DNA of 64,000 nucleotides, taken from NCBI RefSeq assembly GCF_030463535.1, contig NC_132896.1, positions 19,573,709 to 19,637,708 of the forward strand, written 5' to 3'. The notes under the pieces were generated by a model. That model worked only from the letters and a program-made list of their open reading frames with translations. It ran no database searches and was not told the DNA's origin. Below, one piece after another: positions 48,301-60,258 of the stretch. The position numbers and the translations under genes are program-made. Source of the DNA: Salminus brasiliensis. Lineage: Eukaryota; Chordata; Actinopteri; Characiformes; Bryconidae. How positions within the stretch are numbered: position 1 is the stretch's first letter; every line of letters begins with the position of its first letter.

Positions 48301-49267
48301 ACCCTAACAGACCCCTGCCTTGAACAACCGCCCAAAAATAGCGCAGAACTAAAAGTCTGGGTGTCTAAAATCAAGAAAACAAAGACTTCTATGTGGCTAC
48401 AAACATTAATCAAATGTAACTGTGCAGAAAACAACGTAACTCTTTAACCTCCTAAACTCCTCAGAACCACCGGAGGTTCCTGTTTTTTTTTCTTCCCCCC
48501 CCTCCACTCTTATAACTTAGGAACAACTCAGCCAATTTGCCCTGCTTTTGCATGTAATTACCGATTAGTAATCCTTAGAGTGTAATAAAAGTCATGGAGC
48601 ATAAGGGGTGAAATAGTTTGCTGCAGAGGTTGTGTTTACATTATCTCACTTCAAGTACGAAGTACCAAAGCCATTTTGCCAGCAGTGCCCACACTTTTGC
48701 CTACAACAACTGCATTTAGGCCAATGTACTGCTAACGCAGATGGCAAATGTTTGCATGATTCGCAAGTTGCAATTAACACTGTTGATCTAAGACTTCCAT
48801 ACGTAAGCAATTCCCATAAAACATGCAATGCATCAATCCCATGATTCTTTCAATGGTAATATTTACCTTCAGACGCTCACATGAAAACAATTACAGGCAT
48901 TAAAAAAACATTTCCCCCCATTATTATTGTACCACCTAAGCACTTGGCAAATGTGTGAGCGAAATGTGCACTTGCAATGGTGTTTAGCTTTGGCACAATC
49001 TCTGGTATGGGTCTTTTTCTTAAAGAGGCACATTTGGCATTTGATCCAGCACCTCTGCACCACATTTATCTTCATCTGAAGCTGCCGCCGAGTCTGGTCT
49101 GGCTCACAGCTCCTTTGCATTTGGTTTGATGATTAAATAGATTTTGATTTGCCACGCTGCAATGTAAACTTCCTGTGTGGCTCGCCCTCAGCTCTGGCCT
49201 CTCCAACCACGTGTCCCAGAGGGCCGGGTGTCAGCGCCGTTATTAGGCCCCCAAATTAGCAGATTTC

Positions 49268-49325
49268 AAAAAAAAAAAAAAAAAAAAAAGAAAAAAGAAA
49301 AAAAAGAAAGAAAGAAAGAAAAAAG
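49268..49325. repeat. Poly-A / (GAAA)n tract
   Basis: About 20 A followed by AAAG and GAAA units. Confidence 0.95.
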
Positions 49326-50315
49326 CCTCTTTACCAATGAGGTCTGTTTTAACCTCTCATTTCTCAGTGTCTAGACTCAGATAGGTCTGCCTCTCCGCTC
49401 CTCTTACTCTCTTTCTACTTGCACCAGGCAGATTCCAGAGCCCTTGTGAATATTAAGCAGCACCAACTGCGGGAATGTTTCCCAAATTGGCAGCAGATGT
49501 TGTTGGGGATTGATGTAAAGACTGTTTTGTCTGCAAACTGAGCTGTAAAAGATCGCAGACTTGACAGCTCCTCATGGTGAGATAAGTTACCACAGCTATC
49601 TATCTGTGTGGGGTCAAATCCGATATCATGCTGAGCATTTAACAGTTACTTATGACTCAGAAGTAGCATGCAATGAGCATAACTTTGAATAGTCACAAAG
49701 CATACGAGCGGCCTTACTATTAAACCTCAGAGCTTGAGGATAAGCATCTTCCCATCAGCGGGTAATCACTATAAGCCCCACATGCTGTTGATGTTTCCTG
49801 CAAAGTTATCCCATAGCTTTAGTCAGATAATGGGGGATATATTGTCTGCAATAATCTCTTTACAGTAGGTGTCTTATGCTAGATAACAGACACTTTCATC
49901 AATAAGATTAGACGGGTGCCAACATATGCCCAGAGTGGCTGCCAAATCTGATACCAGCACTTCGCTCTAGCTAAAACAGAGCTTCCTGCTTACCTGCTAA
50001 CCCTGTCAGTGCTGAGAGGAACCAGATCTGTGCATGCAGCAAGATGAATGAGTATCTGCAGGAAAATCTTTTCAGAGTCTGTTCCAAATCCAGAGACAGT
50101 CTTACCTCCAGGACAGTGCTGCATAGCCCGGCGCTGAACAGAAGAACGAAACAAAAAAACAGTAGAAGAAGGACAGAAAAGACTGGTCATGTACTTGAAA
50201 AAGCTAGCCTTCCCTATTGCCCAATGGTTCCCTACTAATATAATAATATAATTTATATTCCCTACTAATATAATAATAATTTAATTCAAAAAGGCAAACT
50301 GACATTCAATATTCA

Positions 50316-50910
50316 TTACATACAAAATGATCTATGGAGGCAATCAGCTTGTGGTACTGCTGACATGTTATTGAAGCCCAGGTTGCTTTGATAGCGGCCC
50401 TCAGCTTGTCTGTATAGCCGTCTCATCTTCCTTCCGACAACACCCCACAGATTCTGTAAGTGGTTCAGGTCTGGAGAATTGGCTGGCCATTCAAGCACAG
50501 TAACATCATGGCCAGCAAACCATTTGGTAGTAGTGTTGGCACTGTGGGCAGATGCTAAGTGCTGCTGGAAAGGAATTTGGCATCTGGATGGAAGCATGGA
50601 GTGCTCTAAAATCTTCGGGTAGACTTTAGGCTGTATTGAGTTCGGAGTCGATAAATCACAGTGGACCAACACCCGCAGATGACATGGCATCCCAAACCAT
50701 CACAGACTGCGAAAACTTTACCCTGGACTTCAGACACCTTGAACTCAGTCCTCTCCACTCTTCCTCCAGACTTTAGGACCTTGATTCACAAATGAAATGC
50801 AAAATGTAGGATGACTAAAGGAGTATTTTTCCCCCTTAGCTCAGGAGAGACGCCTCTTGCACAGGCTCTAGTTGCTCCTGGAGATGTCTATGCGTGGTGG
50901 CTCTTGATGT
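50316..50910 (-). mobile_element. Tc1/mariner transposase relic
   Basis: The - strand frame 50690-50316 reads through a Tc1 DDE domain: LEWPANSPDLNHLQNLW, the conserved WP.(Q/N)SPDLNPIE.LW box holding the third catalytic region, followed by the usual basic C-terminal part. More N-terminal catalytic-domain sequence continues to about 50910 in other frames, so the gene is frameshifted. No terminal inverted repeats were recognised. The family differs from the relic at 9628-10626. Confidence 0.85.
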
Positions 50911-50970
50911 ATCGACATCAGCCTATTCAAACTGCTTTAATACAGCACTCTTTCTTTTGAGATGCACTAG

Positions 50971-50975
<5 letters not shown>

Positions 50976-51042
<67 letters not shown>

Positions 51043-51060
51043 TAGATAGATAGATAGATA
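50976..51060. repeat. (TA)n(GA)n(GATA)n compound microsatellite
   Basis: Three successive simple repeat types. Confidence 0.95.
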
Positions 51061-51307
51061 CAGACATAGATATGGCCAGACGGCCAGACAGATCTAGTAA
51101 TAGCAATATCCACAAACGCAGCATCAGCATTTCTGTGGTAATTCCAACACTGTTAATATCATGGCTAACAAGCAGCATTATTAAATAAGCTTCACTAGCA
51201 TTCAGAGGTTCCTTAATCTTTGGCTTTCCCCTTAAACAGCACTGGTGTTCGTTTGAAGCCTGGACTAGTTTCTCAGAAACTTTCTTGCTAGAATTTTTAA
51301 AAGGAAA

Positions 51308-51500
51308 TTAGCTAGCTAGCTAACATATAACAGCCAGATAGATAGCTAAGGTCAGCTAACAGCTAGCTAGCTCTCTCGTCTGTAAGCTAGCTAATTAGGG
51401 TACGAACTACTCGCTAGCTACCTGCTAGCTATATGTACTGTAAGCTGGGACGGTAGCTAGCGCTAGCTGAAGTTCGCTAGCTTGCTAAGCAGCCACTAGC
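51308..51500. repeat. CTAGC-rich low-complexity stretch
   Basis: Many copies of GCTAG/CTAGC, often as the self-complementary TAGCTAGCTA or AGCTAGCT, are scattered irregularly over about 190 bp. It is not a clean tandem array. Every unit is palindromic, so the strand can fold on itself. Confidence 0.8.
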
Positions 51501-51904
51501 AGTTTTATTTATCTGTTTATTTAGCTGTTTACCTCATTAGGGCAGCTTCCAGACACCGTCCACTCAACTTCTAAAATATCCTAATACACATTTGTAAACG
51601 TCACCAGTAGTTTGAACAGTAGTTCAGCTTCACTTACTAACAGATTTTCACTGAAATTTCACTCAGTCTGTTCAGAGCGCAGGTTTACACCAACGGATTC
51701 AGTCACTGTAAGTCTCGCGCCCTATGGAGTAGTAAAAGGAGAAGCGCAGCGAGAGACTAGCCAGCCAAGAGCTGGTTGATGTATTAGTCTCTTTCTGATT
51801 CCATACTGGTTTCAAAGTGGTGTTTTTTTTTTCTTCATAATTTAAGAAATAAAACAAATAATACATTTTGAAAAAAAAAATTAAAAGGAAAAAAAAGTTT
51901 CTAA

Positions 51905-52265
51905 TTGTCCATTCATTGAATTTTGATTGTAACAATGTAAAGAAATAAAAAAAACTTTTTTGTCAAGTAAAAAACAATGAATTACTGCTGTGCAATAAAA
52001 AGCATGTATTTCCATATGTAGTTTTCTCCATAATTTAAACCCTGTAGCTGCTCCTAACACTGTGTTATTAATTCTGGATGAACAGACCAATAGAAATGCT
52101 TGAAATGCTCTTATAAGAATAAATTCTTAGATTACGTGAACTTCCATTCAAAGTTAAGAGCATTTTTTGCTGCTCCTGTAAAGTCACCATTTTCGAGATT
52201 TTCCTGTTTTTTTATTATTATTATTAAACAGAGTCGATATGGACATACAAGGTGTTTGTGCGACA
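51905..52265 (-). repeat. Dispersed repeat family B, copy 2
   Basis: On the - strand this copy carries the same ordered blocks as 35240-35515 (CTCTTAACTTTGAATGGAAG, GAATTTATTC, CATCCAGAATTA, ACACAGTGT, GCAGCTACAGGGTTTAAA, GAGAAAACTAC). The two copies are about 16.5 kb apart in opposite orientation. Confidence 0.7.
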
Positions 52266-53104
52266 TGTCCACTTCACCGGGGCTTCTTAACTGAGCCATT
52301 TCTCTGGGTAAGGACGATCAGGTATTGTTTTCCCCTCCACAAAATGGTACGAGTAGATGTATGGGTTGGTTTAGTGTGGTTTGGGTGGGTGTTTTTAATT
52401 TAGCACCTTCAACCATAGACGCAGGTCCTCTTCTTTGGAAGGAGTTGGATATTCTTTGAAAGTTATATGGTGCTCCACAACACGCCAATCTTTTTTGTTG
52501 TGTTCGTAACACACCCTCAAACTGAGCATATTATACTTACTCACTGTATGTTTAGCATCACTGTGGGTGAAATCTATATCAGCAGATCCACTGTTGCGCG
52601 CACAAGATAAAGAAAGATGTCTGCCCCATTATTTAATGTAAAATAAGGTGGATAGCGGAGTTAAACCTGAGGGTCAAAGTGGTAAAATGTCGACAACACT
52701 GGTTTAATTCATCACTACAAAACAATAGACTGTGGTGGTGTTTTTTATTTTAAAACATGGCTTCAGGGTGTAATCACTCTTTAAACTGACAGCATCTCCA
52801 CAGTGAATGAGCACTAGACCTGCAGCCAGTTCACAAGTGGGAACAGGCCAAGGCTTTCATCCTTTTCCACCAAATTCACCCTGTGATGCCGCTTAATTAG
52901 GCCCATAAGTAGGAAGGATAACCTTTAGGGAGCATTCGGCCTGGGACTAAAGGAGGAAATATGACAAATATCCACATATGGCGCGTTAATAACCTATTTA
53001 AGACTTCATTGTCAACATTATTATTACACAAAGGCGGAGAGAGATTGAGAAAACAATGTTAACTCCTCAAAGTTTACACACAGATATAAACAGCTTGGCT
53101 CTAC

Positions 53105-53148
53105 ATGTAATTCTTATGTAATTCTTATGTAATTCTTATGTAATTCTT
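53105..53148. repeat. 11-bp tandem repeat, four perfect copies
   Basis: ATGTAATTCTT is repeated four times without change. Confidence 0.97.
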
Positions 53149-55329
53149 CCACCTGTTGTGTGGAGGATGAGCACAATCGGTCACTTGGCACTCAGACGTC
53201 CCCTCTTTAAAGTAATCACATTAGGGACCACACTTCAGCAAGACAAATACTGCCAGTGAGAGAGAAAGAGAGATGCCTACTCCCCTGCAGTCTCACAGAG
53301 ACAGAAGCTCTCCTAATTTATTATTGTTCTGCTGTTGTTAAGGAAATACTGTCTCAATCGTCCCACTCTTTCTGTATATTTTCATTCTTTATTCGCCCTT
53401 CTTTCCCCTCATTGTTTATTTACAGTATAAACATCAGCGCTGTCTAGCGCTTCTTCATGCAAAAAAAAAAAGAAAAAAAAGACCTCTCTCTTTCACCGTG
53501 GGGTGCTGTTTGTTTGCACAGCCGTTCAGGTTGGGCTAAAATTCAGACCCAGTGCACCTATCAGGAGGTGAGAGCTGCACAGGTCAGCACCGCCGCCGTC
53601 CACTAATCCAATTCTTCATGTCCGAGGCAGGAGAGATGTTGAGTGATAGGGCCTGTTCTAGTCGGCTCAAGTATCAGTAGACATTAGCGATGGTTGCTCT
53701 TCACAGAGGGAGGGATCTTCATTCCACATGTGAAGTCAAATGTGAGTCAGTGTTCTGAAGAAGAAGGGGGGGAGGACCACCAGCCTACAGCAAAAGATGG
53801 CACTGAACCCTGAACCCTGAACCCTACATTAACAGCATCCAAGCTGTATGACTTGACTGATTATGATTAAAATCATAAGTAATAACAGCAGGTTATCCAA
53901 TTCTGGTGGTCATAAGGATTATGTCAACTCGAAAGCTTAGAAACTAGAATCACTAAACAGTTTCTCACACCAGGCTTTTTGGAGTACAGGGCTTTTGCAA
54001 TTCAGTCACCAACTATAAAGCTGAAAACATAACTAGCTAGCTGTGTTCATTCTTTCCAGACCAGACCAGACCAGATCAGATCAAGAAACTGGACCTAAAT
54101 ATGATGGTTTGTGTTTGTCACAACAATATGCGTGGTGGTTGAGACAGTGGGCCATGAACCTGGTGTTATACTGTGCTACAGGATCCTATCAAGCCACTAT
54201 CAGACTGTAGTGGTTGCTGTGTTCAGCTCACAGCTACATTAAGGTGTAAAGTACCTGGTGGCTGAGGTGAGTATAACCCAGCTTAGAAGGTTATAATGCA
54301 GTAAATGATTAGAATAGGGGTAAAGGGAAAGAGCTGGGCTTTATGTGTAACTCCATGTATAGAGGGTATGCACTGATGTCACATTCCCGCTGGAGCACGC
54401 CCAATTTGGTGAGTGGCAAAACATTCTACATGGCTGCATTTGAGAGACAACAGCCAAGCCAGGAATGAAACAAGCCATTGCTGTTGAAGTTACAGGCAGT
54501 TGGGCTCAACAGAAATCCAACAAAACTACCAATGGTCTCCAGCAGAAATATATGATGCATTTTTTTAGGTTTTGCATGACAGCGACAAAATGTGAAGTAT
54601 TTTCAAGAGAATATCGCAGAAAGTAAACTTTATCCATTAAAATGGTGATCTGATAATGATTGCATAACACTTTCTTTTCAGATTCTGGTGAGGGTCACGT
54701 TTATGGCTTGGTATGTTTTACATGTACGGTGATGTGTACAACGCGCACCACTACATTTCACGCAAGTCTGATCCTGATCCCAATCACGGATTCAAGTCTA
54801 ATAACACAGAGAGTCAGAAACTAATCTGACAACAGCAGAATTATTGACTGTTAGCTGGGCAACATGTAGGGGTTCACCATACATGTTGACACATTCCTTT
54901 ACATTTTACTACTACTCTACCAAAACCCAATCTTAAAACACCAGGAAATCCTGCCTTGAATTCCATCTGTGTGTGCATAGCTAGCAATACCTCCTTGATC
55001 CTTTGAGAAATCTAGGAATTACTAGAAACAGGCCTCAACAATCAGATATGCCAAAAGCCACTTCTTTGTTTGTTGTCTTTCCTACTCTCTCCTCCCCCGT
55101 TCTCCCGTCCTCCGCCCTCATCAAGGGCGCTGGGATTAAGAGGCCTGGCCTGCTAGCTGACCGCCGACCCGAGACCTGGCTTTGATGACCGACCTCGTGG
55201 CCGAATAGCCAAGGTCCAGGGTCCGAAGGGAGGAGTGACCTCTGCCCCATCAAAGCCGCAGCTGAGCCGCGAGGGTTAACGGCTATCAAGGTCCGACGGG
55301 CGGAGGGCAAGTGCTGGGGCCTGACGATC

Positions 55330-55630
55330 CCTTTCCACAAACACAAGCAGCAGCTCTTTAATCAACAATCAGGCCATTAAATCACTGCTTCAGAGAGTCG
55401 AGCCAAAGAGCAATCATTTCCATTTTAATGAGGCCATCGCAGCCTAGATACGCACTTGTTTTTCACAGAGCTAGAACTTGAATTATGAAAATGGACAGAG
55501 TGATTAAACTGTTTGGGAATTAATATGGTGCAGCGTATTTGCATAGAAAAATACATTATTGATGTGTACAAGCACTTTTAATTTATCAAATCTAATTTGC
55601 AGGGATTTGGTGAGCAGCAAACAAATTAGG
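55330..55630. promoter_or_regulatory. Candidate conserved regulatory element
   Basis: Non-repetitive DNA dense in homeodomain and POU-type words: CTTTAATCAACAATC, GGCCATTAAATC, TTTTAATGAGG, GAATTATGAAAATGG, GGGAATTAATATGG, TATTTGCATAG, AATCTAATTTGC. It adjoins a GC-rich block at 55120-55330. This composition is typical of vertebrate developmental enhancers. Conservation was not tested. Confidence 0.3.
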
Positions 55631-55671
55631 AATTATAATAGGGCATTTGTTAGCGCCCGATGGAGACAGCG

Positions 55672-55707
55672 GCGGAGAGAGAGGGAGAGGAAGAGGGAGA
55701 GAGAGAA

Positions 55708-55744
<37 letters not shown>

Positions 55745-55757
55745 AAGAGACAACAGA
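55672..55757. repeat. (GA)n-rich purine tract
   Basis: GA/GAAA units over about 85 bp. Confidence 0.9.
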
Positions 55758-55932
55758 AAAACAGAGTGAAATCAACATAAATCCTGGTTTGGTTCCTGCC
55801 CCCTCTCCATGCACAGTGTTCCTTCACCACCAAACCTCTGGAAGGCCAGAAACAGGCCTGGAGCTCTGCAGGCATGCCCAGGAGGCTAGGCCAAATGCAC
55901 CATACTTCACCAGAAGGTCCCAGAAGGCTCTG

Positions 55933-55933
<1 letters not shown>

Positions 55934-55979
<46 letters not shown>
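55934..55979. repeat. (GT)n microsatellite
   Basis: A perfect run of more than 20 GT units. Confidence 0.95.
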
Positions 55980-55980
<1 letters not shown>

Positions 55981-57601
55981 GTCGGGGTGTAAGTCATAAA
56001 GATGTGGTGCCCTGAAGCACTAAGAATGATGAAGAGCCTGAGTACCGAAAACAAGGGCCCCCAAAGACAGAGTGGCTTCCTCCCCTGTCCGCCATGTTTC
56101 ATATCTACACAATTAAAGGTGTCAGCTCGGCTGCGCAGGTCTGCAAGGGCGAGCTTAAATTCAGTAAGTTTGCTAGTCTTAGCTGATGCATTATTAGCCA
56201 CATTTCTAACCTAAATTGCAGAGCTAACACAATGGCTCACAATGGTTATCCCATAGCACAGAGTGCTTACATGTGAAGTTAGGTATGAAGACGAATGAGG
56301 GAAGTATGGAGGTCATAACTTAAGCCCTGTTAAAGAAAGGACGTTTATGAGAGTCCTCAGAGGAAGCTTAAGGTAGAGACAGATCATTCATAGCACAGAC
56401 TTTACCTCAGGTCAGGGGGAAAAGGAGAAAAACAGAGAAAAAATTTGCAAGGAGCAAAGGGTTTAATCATGGATTTCAACAAGCTCATTACGTTAGACAC
56501 TTAAAGGGTCAGTAAAAAAAAAGTCCCAAGCCGAATAAGAGACATTACTAGTGTATAAGGGGAACATGAGACACCTCAAATAATAAAAAAAAATCATTCA
56601 GATATGAAATCAGCTTGTTTAGGGCATGTTCTCATGTCTTATATTATCACCAGGAGTTATCCAAAAGAGCTTGAAAGGGCAAAGGTCAAGAGATTGCAGC
56701 TGGTCAGTGTTTGAGTGTTGCGTGATGAGAGTCAAGACTGATTCAGCAGGACTGTACATGAGTGAGTGGGTGTGTCTGTGTGCATTTTGCTGTCCAAAAG
56801 GTTTGGGTAGGGGTCAGTGTAGCTGACCTACAGATCTCCAAGGCATGATCTCAGACAGAAATGCTGATACCAGGTTCCCGGAAAATACATTATTGAAAAT
56901 TTCAGATGCTGATTCTCGATACCGTTGGTTAGACAGAGAACCTCCCACCTCCTCACCCCACACAGCACAGCACAGCCAGGACTGTCTTTCAGGACCTGAG
57001 ATTACTTGCCACTGACTGTTGCAAGCATTATCAATGGTCTGGAAAGACAGCCCAGATGCCATTTATCTGTTGTTGGAGGTCTGTGTTTGCTCAGATGGCT
57101 GCGTCTGATGCTTTTTTTAGCTTGCCTGACTCACTTTTTACGGCTGAAGTAAGTCTATGTTAGCTTTCACTTTTTCTGCACCAATCCACAAGAGAGTGTC
57201 TGTGTTTGGGCCTGGGCCACTCTCTCCTCTCTCTCTCTCTCTCTCTCTCCTCTCCCGTCCACTCACAGGTAGCAAAGTCTCTCCTCTTCCTCCTCCACCA
57301 AACCCCTGGGACATGGAAAGAAGTGAAACAACTCAAGTCACATTGCAGTGTTTTTTCCCCCCTATCCTAGCCCAGGGCGAAGAGACACTCATGGCTGAGC
57401 AATGTTTCGAACTTCATTCCAGAACATTGACTTCAGTCACAAGCTACGTTTGACCTTCTCTGGACCAGGGTAAGGGCAGCAGACTTCCCCTCAAATAAAA
57501 CAGAATCTTACTGTAGTCTCACGAAGAAAGTCAAAAAGACTGTAAGCAGAAGGGTTCCAATATTGTTATAAGTGTAAGACCCCTTTTTCAGTACTACATA
57601 G

Positions 57602-58125
57602 ACTATATAGACAAAAGTATTGGGATACCTGCTTATTTTTTGTTTCTTTTGGAATCAAGAGTATTAAAAAAATATATACTCTGCTTTTAATGAAGTAATG
57701 ATCTTCACAGTCTTGGGAAGGCATTCTACTAGATGTTGGACCACTGCTGTGAGGATTTGATTGCATTCAGCAACAAGAGTGTTAGTGAGGTCAGCATGTT
57801 AGATGATCACCACCTAATCTGCAACTCCCCAACTCATTCCAAAAGTTTTGAATAGAGCACCATCCATCATTCCAGAGAACACAGTTCCACAGCTCAATGA
57901 TAGAGGGCTTTATACCCCTCTAGCCCACACCTGGCATTAGGTATGGTGCCAACAGATTAATGTTAATCTGCTTCAGGGAGTTCTTTTCTATTAGCAATAC
58001 TTCTATACAGTGACTAGACAAGCTGTGTGTGTGCAGTTGCACATCTGTGTCAACAATGGGTGCAGCTTAAAGTAGCTGAATGAACGCGAAAGAAAAGGTG
58101 TCTGCAAAATATTTGGACATATAGT
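57602..58125. mobile_element. Non-autonomous Tc1/mariner element (MITE-like)
   Basis: The left end ACTATATAGACAAAAGTATT and the right end, whose inverse is ACTATATGTCCAAATATTTT, form a diverged terminal inverted repeat. The 0.5 kb interior (CAGTCTTGGGAAGGCATTCT, TTCCAGAGAACACAGTTCC, GGGCTTTATACCCCTCTAGC) matches a frequent deleted Tc1-type element of fish as remembered. There is no coding frame. Confidence 0.85.
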
Positions 58126-58132
58126 GTAGAAC

Positions 58133-58570
58133 CCTTTGTGCTGAGAGTGGTCAATCAATTAGGCTTACATGATCTCCATAGAAAAGTACTGCTACTTGAA
58201 TGGCCATTGAATGCTCCGGAGCAGCCGCTCATTAGCCTAAGGTCACAATCCCCCATGACAAGGGTCAGCATGAGGGGTATAAAGCGCCCCACTCCAGAGC
58301 TGTGGAGCAGTGGAATGGCACTTTCTGGTGTGAAGTTGCATCATCAAATACTTTTTGGATGAGTTGGAGTGGTTTGGTGTTTGGGATCCAGAATTCACCA
58401 TCAGAATCGAGCGTCTGTGCCAAACCTCACTACTGCCCTTCTAATGCAATCACACCCACAGAGCAATTTTCCTTAAAGTCTTCCCAGAATAGCAGAGGCT
58501 GTAGCTGTGATAAAAGGGGACAAACTCCTTATTAGGACACTTGATTTTGGAAGAAACGTTGGACAAGCTA
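58133..58570 (+). mobile_element. Internally deleted Tc1/mariner relic
   Basis: Blocks such as GAGTGGTCAATCAATTAGGC, GAATGGCCATTGAATGCTCC, CATTAGCCTAAGGTCACAAT, TTTTGGATGAGTTGGAGTGG and CTTCCCAGAATAGCAGAGGC follow a Tc1 transposase gene in order. Most of the catalytic centre is missing between about 58340 and 58360. It begins within 10 bp of the end of the neighbouring element. Confidence 0.7.
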
Positions 58571-59938
58571 CCATGACTACTATGCACCAGTGTTATTTGA
58601 GGCTGAGTGCTCTTCTGAGGCCCTGGCTCATGTTAGCAAAGCACAGTGGTGTACAATCTGTGTGTTGAGCAACCATGGAAATACTGCTGATTCAACCGTG
58701 AAAGTTGTTACAGGGCAGACAGCCATGCTGACGTGCCTGTAGTGAAACAGTTTTCAGGAAATTTCGCTAGTAATAGCAGAATGTTGTCACTGGGGTCTTT
58801 AGAGCCAACCGCTTTCTAAATCATAGGAAGTACGCATTCATCTCTTAGTCAGATTATCTGGAAAAGAATCATTTGAATAAACTTTGCTTGTTGGAGTAGA
58901 CCTGTGGTAGAGCTGCATATTATTTTTTAGATCCCATTTTTCGAGAAATGGACTGGATTCTTCCCAATTTCTCTCCCATATCTCATGATGGCACCAGTAC
59001 TAAGAAGGGCAAGAGCCAGCATGTGCTTCCTTCAAGATATACGAAGCCAGACAACCACATCATCTTGAGCTGCTGCTAACGTACTGTCATTGGAGAGCTC
59101 AGCATGGTCGCAGGAGGACACTCTCTGCCTGTTCTAACACACTGGCTAACATCACGCCATAGAGGGGATGAAGTATCACGTGATCTTCCAATGATGGGCC
59201 AACACTTAGACAGCTGGGCCACTTGGGAGCATTTGAAAAGCATTTTTCTTTATCTTAAGTAATGAACAAATTTTGATGTGATATTTAGAAACTATGACAT
59301 GAACAACCCGCTTTACACCACTCCTGGCCCTGACAGGACAAGCCACCCTTTAATGAGCCATTGTGTAGAAGGCAGCCACTTCCTTTGAGGAAGATCCTCC
59401 ACTAGGCTTCTGCTACTGTCTGAGGCTTGTTGCGACAAACTCCCATTTCAGGAGGTCACAAAGGGCCACATGCGTCATGCCGCATACCAGCAGGTGAGCA
59501 TTCACAATGCAAAGGTGGCGTGGAAGCACGCGCCTTCAAGGATACAGGAAATGGCATCACGCTTTCTACGACTGCAGACGGTGGTCGTTTCCTGCGATCA
59601 GTCTTGGCTTCGGAAGCAAGCTTGTTATTCTAAGGAATGGCTTCATCCAAACACTGGTTTATTCAGGTGCTCTCCTATACAATGACCTCATCTTTGCTAT
59701 TCTGACTCTCTCTACTGGGAATCTCATTTAACCACAGCAGGAAATGGACGCTTCCTCATATCTGATGTGGGGGAAAAAAGATACTGTAAACAGTAACTAC
59801 TGTATTCTTAAAGAAGTTTCTTTTTGGGGAATCCTTTCATACAAGTATAATAGAAAAAAATCATTACCGCTGCAATCACTGTTGAGCTAAGACTGGCTAA
59901 TCCACTGTCTCACCAGAACTTCTCATCCTAAATGTTAC

Positions 59939-60063
59939 CTGTAGGCAGCAATTTCTATGTCCAGTGACATCTTCTCATTGAGCAGCTCATCATAGTCTCC
60001 CGTCTGCTCCTTCATTTGAGCCTGCAGGTCAGCCTCTTCTTCCTCCAGCTGGCAGATGCAGGC
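59939..60063 (-). CDS. Intermediate-filament-like protein, rod-end exon
   Basis: On the - strand an acceptor TGTTTAG at 60064 opens an exon that ends CTACAG|GTAAC (donor at 59938). It encodes 41 complete residues plus two bases of a split codon, probably Arg. The peptide is glutamate-rich (QLEEEEADLQAQMKEQTGD) and ends YDELLNEKMSLDIEIAAY. It aligns with the end of coil 2B in intermediate filament proteins, where vimentin-type proteins have [26 protein letters not shown]. The KLLEGE part should lie on the next exon, which I could not find in the window. An intron placed between AYR and KLLEGE is not the usual type III gene structure, so this may be a divergent or orphan filament-like protein. 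It joins the exon at 60148 in phase 0. Confidence 0.7.
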
Positions 60064-60147
60064 CTAAACAGACAGACTGCATGAGCAGCTGGTTCCTGTT
60101 AGAGCAACCAGTATGGAAGGTATCAGTGTAATGATCAGCATTCTTAC

Positions 60148-60258
60148 TTCCAGCTCCTCTATCTTTAACAGATGAGCCTCTCTCTTTGCTTCAATCTCTG
60201 CCTCCAGTTCCTCACCATGCTTCTCCAGCTCAGCTACTTCCTTCTGCAGCTCAGCAAT
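60148..60258 (-). CDS. Intermediate-filament-like protein, coil exon
   Basis: An exon of exactly 111 bp (37 codons) lies between an acceptor ACATCTAG at 60259 and the donor GAA|GTAAGA at 60147. It starts and ends in phase 0. The peptide begins IAELQKEVAELEKHGEELE and ends HLLKIEELE. Leucine and isoleucine recur with heptad spacing among charged residues, a clear coiled coil without proline or glycine kinks except one HG pair. It precedes the rod-end exon by a short intron of 84 bp. The short intron, both splice sites and the shared frame support a real gene. Confidence 0.7.

Larger units (their letters stand above)
35117..59938. other. Intergenic region between apln and the filament-like gene
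   Basis: No well-supported gene was found in these 25 kb. They hold at least five Tc1/mariner relics, one SINE, one SINE/LINE tail, one inverted-copy dispersed repeat (with its partner at 35240-35515), and many microsatellites, each listed separately. The remaining stretches (for example 39000-42400, 44000-45300, 52600-55000, 58600-59900) show nothing I can name. Two unexplained reading frames are listed as tentative. Confidence 0.5.

Noticed and set aside
53802..53826. CCCTGAA repeats resembling telomere sequence
   Set aside because: Only three 7-bp units and not the vertebrate TTAGGG repeat. A short simple repeat is enough to explain it.
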